Shown: piece by piece, positions 61,216 to 64,000 of the stretch
How positions within the stretch are numbered: the stretch's first letter is position 1
How the letters are laid out: every line of letters begins with the position of its first letter
Assembly: GCF_000143535.2 (NCBI RefSeq)
Contig: NC_037323.1
Location: forward strand, 1,674,001-1,738,000
Direction: 5' to 3'
Origin: Botrytis cinerea B05.10
Lineage: Eukaryota > Ascomycota > Leotiomycetes > Helotiales > Sclerotiniaceae
DNA length: 64,000 nt
Notes under the pieces: model-generated
What the model saw: only the letters and a program-made list of their open reading frames with translations
What the model was told of the DNA's origin: nothing
The model's database searches: none
Made by a program: the position numbers and the translations under genes

Positions 61216-62732
61216 TCAAGATTCTTCATACAACGAGTTTCCAAACAGAGAAACTTTGTCGTATTCCTCAAAGTGGAATGCCCAAGTACTCATAGCGTTG
61301 ATTTGATTATCACCTCTCGAGCCTACACACAATCAGTTTCATGAATATCACCCCCAATGCCCCTCTCAAAAAGGAGAAGAAAAAACTTACTCTTCGCTCC
61401 CACATGTTGCACGGCCTGTTTCCCAAGTGCCAATCTCTCCATACCCTCGTTTCCCGCATAATCCTCAATCATCAGATCCGTTTGGCCACTCCCCCTTCCC
61501 GTCAAATAACTCCTCAGTCCCTCCACCTGCTCCCTCGGAAAAACCATAGCTTGAGTACAGCATCCTCCACTATTCATCTTCACCACTTCTGTCCCTCTGA
61601 ATTCCCACCACGGTAAGTTGTGTTTCCCAACCATAAACCCCAGAGTTATAAAGGCCGGTACTACCACCACTCCTATAACAAAAATTGTCCAGTTGTCTAA
61701 CCAACCTCCCGCTTTCCTTTTCTCGCCGATTTTGCTGCGTACAAATATGAGAGCAGTAATTGTACAGAGAGGAGCAACCAGGAAAAGTAGAAAATATCTA
61801 TGCCGATACCAAAAATCTACCTCTTCGCTCCACGATTGAAATGTTTCTGTGTAGAAAAGTCTCAAATATATCCAATTGTAAAACTTATCTTCAGGATTTT
61901 GAGAGAGAGACTCGATTTTGCTAAGAGCAGAAATAGTGCGCTGGAACCAGTCATGAGCGAATATAATATCGTCTTCCATAATTGCGATATAAGGAGCATG
62001 GGTGTCGTAGCACCGGCTTAACGCGTATACGTAATCGCTAGTGTGTTGTTAGTTCTTGGGAGTTGCTAACCAGCTTAGCATTCTCAGTTTCAAGGAAGAA
62101 GATACTCACAAAACTCCTTTAATCTGCCATTCTTTCTGCTTCATTAATTCCTCCAACCACTCTCTCCTCTCCCCCCCAACGTCATATCCACCATAATCAT
62201 CTACTACTCTCCCAAGCCACTCTTCCCCCCATAACGGATGAACACTTGGATCCATATCTGCAAATAATACATAGATCCACGCTTTCTTTCTTTCCTCCTC
62301 ACTTAATCCATCTACCATAGTTCCTAGCGCTGCATCTATGTATTGTCTTCCTTCATTCCTGTCCTGCATATCGCGCTTTATGGTTACATATGCTATACAC
62401 ATATCCGGAACCTCTGTATCGCCATCTCCATCTGAGTCTCCCGAAAGATTTGAAGTCGAATTACTGAATAAAGATGTCTGATTGCCTTCGACCAGACCAT
62501 CTAAAAAAGATAACCCCGAGGATTGGCGTCGATCAGAATAGTCTCTCTCATAGACATGTGTGCTATCGAAAAATGCGGAGTGTGGATCTCGCCAATAAAT
62601 ATAGCGAAAAAATGAAAACAGCAATAGCCATATGGCGGCAGTAGTTATGAAAGAGAGAAAAGCGCCGCGGCTTGGAATAAGCGCATTGGGGTGCGGGAGA
62701 GAAAGTTTGCGAAGGGGATTAGAATAATGCAT
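61216..62732 (-). CDS. PGAP4-like glycosyltransferase (GT109-type, split by two membrane helices)
   Basis: Minus strand, exons 62732-62110, 62037-61391 and 61322-61216 give 458 residues. A type II anchor lies at about 25-46 (GAFLSFITTAAIWLLLFSFF). The luminal part holds MCIAYVTIKRD (about 110-121) and, after splice 1, VFDYVYALSRCYDTHAPYIAIMEDDIIFAHDW with a D-x-D-like EDD motif (229-231). Two membrane helices follow (about 289-308 RYFLLFLVAPLCTITALIF and 325-345 IFVIGVVVVPAFITLGFMV), then the rest of the catalytic domain with GGCCTQAMVFPRE and LMIEDYAGNEGMERLAL, ending VQHVGAKSSRGDN. This insertion of two helices inside the glycosyltransferase domain is the hallmark of PGAP4 (TMEM246), the Golgi GPI-GalNAc transferase. 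Fungal relatives are assumed to act on GPI anchors or similar glycans. The third exon (61322-61216) adds a short tail ending YEES. Substrate in fungi is inference. Confidence 0.8.
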
Positions 62733-64000
62733 TATATAGAAGAAATTGTTAATGTGTACAATGAAATAACAAATCCTAGAGTTAAAAGACTTTGAGTGAA
62801 AGAAAGGAACTATCCAAATCCCAATTCGGTGGGAACTTCCTTCACTAGATGTTTAATTTGCATTTGAACAGGAAACCTCGATCATGAGATTGAAGGGCAC
62901 AAATCATTCAGTTAATTAACCATTTTATTGAACAAACGTAAAGTTTGTAATTAATAGATGGGAGGGTACATACATGAAAAAGATAACTCAGCCTGATGGT
63001 AAGCACTTGCATGGTAGTATTGTGGGTATTTTGTGTGTATGCAGGATCAAAGGTACAAAGTAAGGCGCATAGCATTTTACACGGTAAAAACTAGGATATT
63101 GACATAAAGAAATCTTGGCGCTTACACTATGTCACATTTGAAAGCATTCGAAGGATGGAAATTTGGGATCTGCGAAGAGATGTCGCTGGACGGTTAAATA
63201 AAGATGCTTCAATGGGTTCGTAATCGTGGATGAGTTGTTGGTGGCTCTATGCCGTGCATAGCCTCTTTTGTAGGACCGGAGGTGTGCAGTAAAAATTATG
63301 TTATTACCCGGTTGTAACTTCAAATGTAGGTTTGACCAGAACAAAATCTTGATGAGGAATTGCCAATAAATGGCCCCTTCTCTTGGGATTATTCAATGGG
63401 AGGGGAGGAACTGTCTAGTGTCCACTTTGAAAAGCTTCATTCTCATTCCTTTCGTTCACAACTCCAATACTCTACAACACTCGGAATGTACTATACCTGT
63501 CAAATTTCTACTTTATTTAAGCTTTTGAGTGCCTTTTCATGGCTCATAGCAACTCCTCGTTGCTGTACACGAAACACAATTTTCCACCAAAAGTTTCTAC
63601 ACATGGTGGGAAAAGTAGCAATTAGTGTCGATGCCAGAACAAGATCCCCAGCGTAGTTAGCATTTTAATTACCAGTATAATCAGGTGTAAAATTGTAACC
63701 AAAGCACTGATTGATAAAGCTTTACTCAAATATTGACCATTAAGGTTGCAAATTCGCTAGTGTTATATGGGTGTAAAAAATCCTGTAGCCATGCGTCTGG
63801 CGATACCGCTTCAACAGCCTCAAGCAGTCACAGATACGTCTCCAACTTCTAACAGTGGCTGAAATCCCCGAAATAATTATTGAGGGCCAGTGAAGCCAGA
63901 GTAGACAGATAGAGCTGATATCTATGAAATTTGATATACTCAATACAAGACCAAGAGAGATTAGAAGCTCGATGATCGATATCAAGGTATTTTTATAGGC
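62733..64000. other. Right-end region with no supported gene
   Basis: About 1.3 kb, AT-rich. Frames at 63360-63656 and 63740-63985 are short and unlike any known family. A gene ending or beginning outside the window cannot be excluded. Confidence 0.4.

Overview
The window looks like nuclear chromosomal DNA of a filamentous ascomycete (Pezizomycotina). Genes are separated by 1-6 kb spacers. Introns are short (mostly 50-110 nt, GT-AG, often with a CTAAC-type branch point). The gene set is fungal: a gEgh16/Egh16H secreted protein, a STE2 pheromone receptor, an Ssn6/Rcm-1 corepressor with a fungal RDP-repeat tail, a fungal IDO and a chromovirus-type Ty3/gypsy element. A leotiomycete relative of Botrytis or Sclerotinia is my best guess; that is inference, not something the sequence proves.

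Left part (0-26 kb), gene-rich: gEgh16-like secreted protein (467-1396, +); STE2-type pheromone GPCR (3985-5232, +); a large basic disordered protein of unknown role (5772-8840, +); an AhpC/TSA-type thioredoxin-fold protein (9660-10826, -); an unrecognised multi-exon gene with an uncertain middle (12444-15265, +); indoleamine 2,3-dioxygenase (16275-17830, -); the ESCRT-I subunit Vps23/Tsg101 (18684-20609, +), divergent from IDO; and the TPR corepressor Ssn6/Cyc8 (21781-25272, -), convergent with Vps23.

Middle (25-41.5 kb): a gene-poor spacer holding a complete LTR retrotransposon (31090-38486). It has identical 183-bp LTRs and a 5-bp ATGGA target duplication. Gag and pol are on the minus strand; gag is open, while pol has three in-frame stops between protease and RT. 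A two-exon Cys-rich gene of unknown function (31563-33045) lies inside the element on the opposite strand. About 3 kb of low-complexity DNA, almost free of G on the + strand, follows on the right.

Right part (41.5-64 kb): a LisH/WD40 protein of the TBL1/Sif2 type (41588-44315, -); a TMEM115/DUF1751 Golgi membrane protein (48686-49862, +); a C-poor simple-sequence desert (50.4-53.6 kb); an F-box-like protein with a very acidic tail (54244-55857, -); a DUF4419 protein (58476-59783, -); and a PGAP4-like glycosyltransferase with two membrane helices inserted in its catalytic domain (61216-62732, -).

The cellular genes do not form an evident pathway or cluster. They are separate housekeeping, signalling and secreted functions. 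The most unusual unit is the retrotransposon with its opposite-strand passenger gene. Exon boundaries were inferred by eye from splice signals, reading frame and family conservation.
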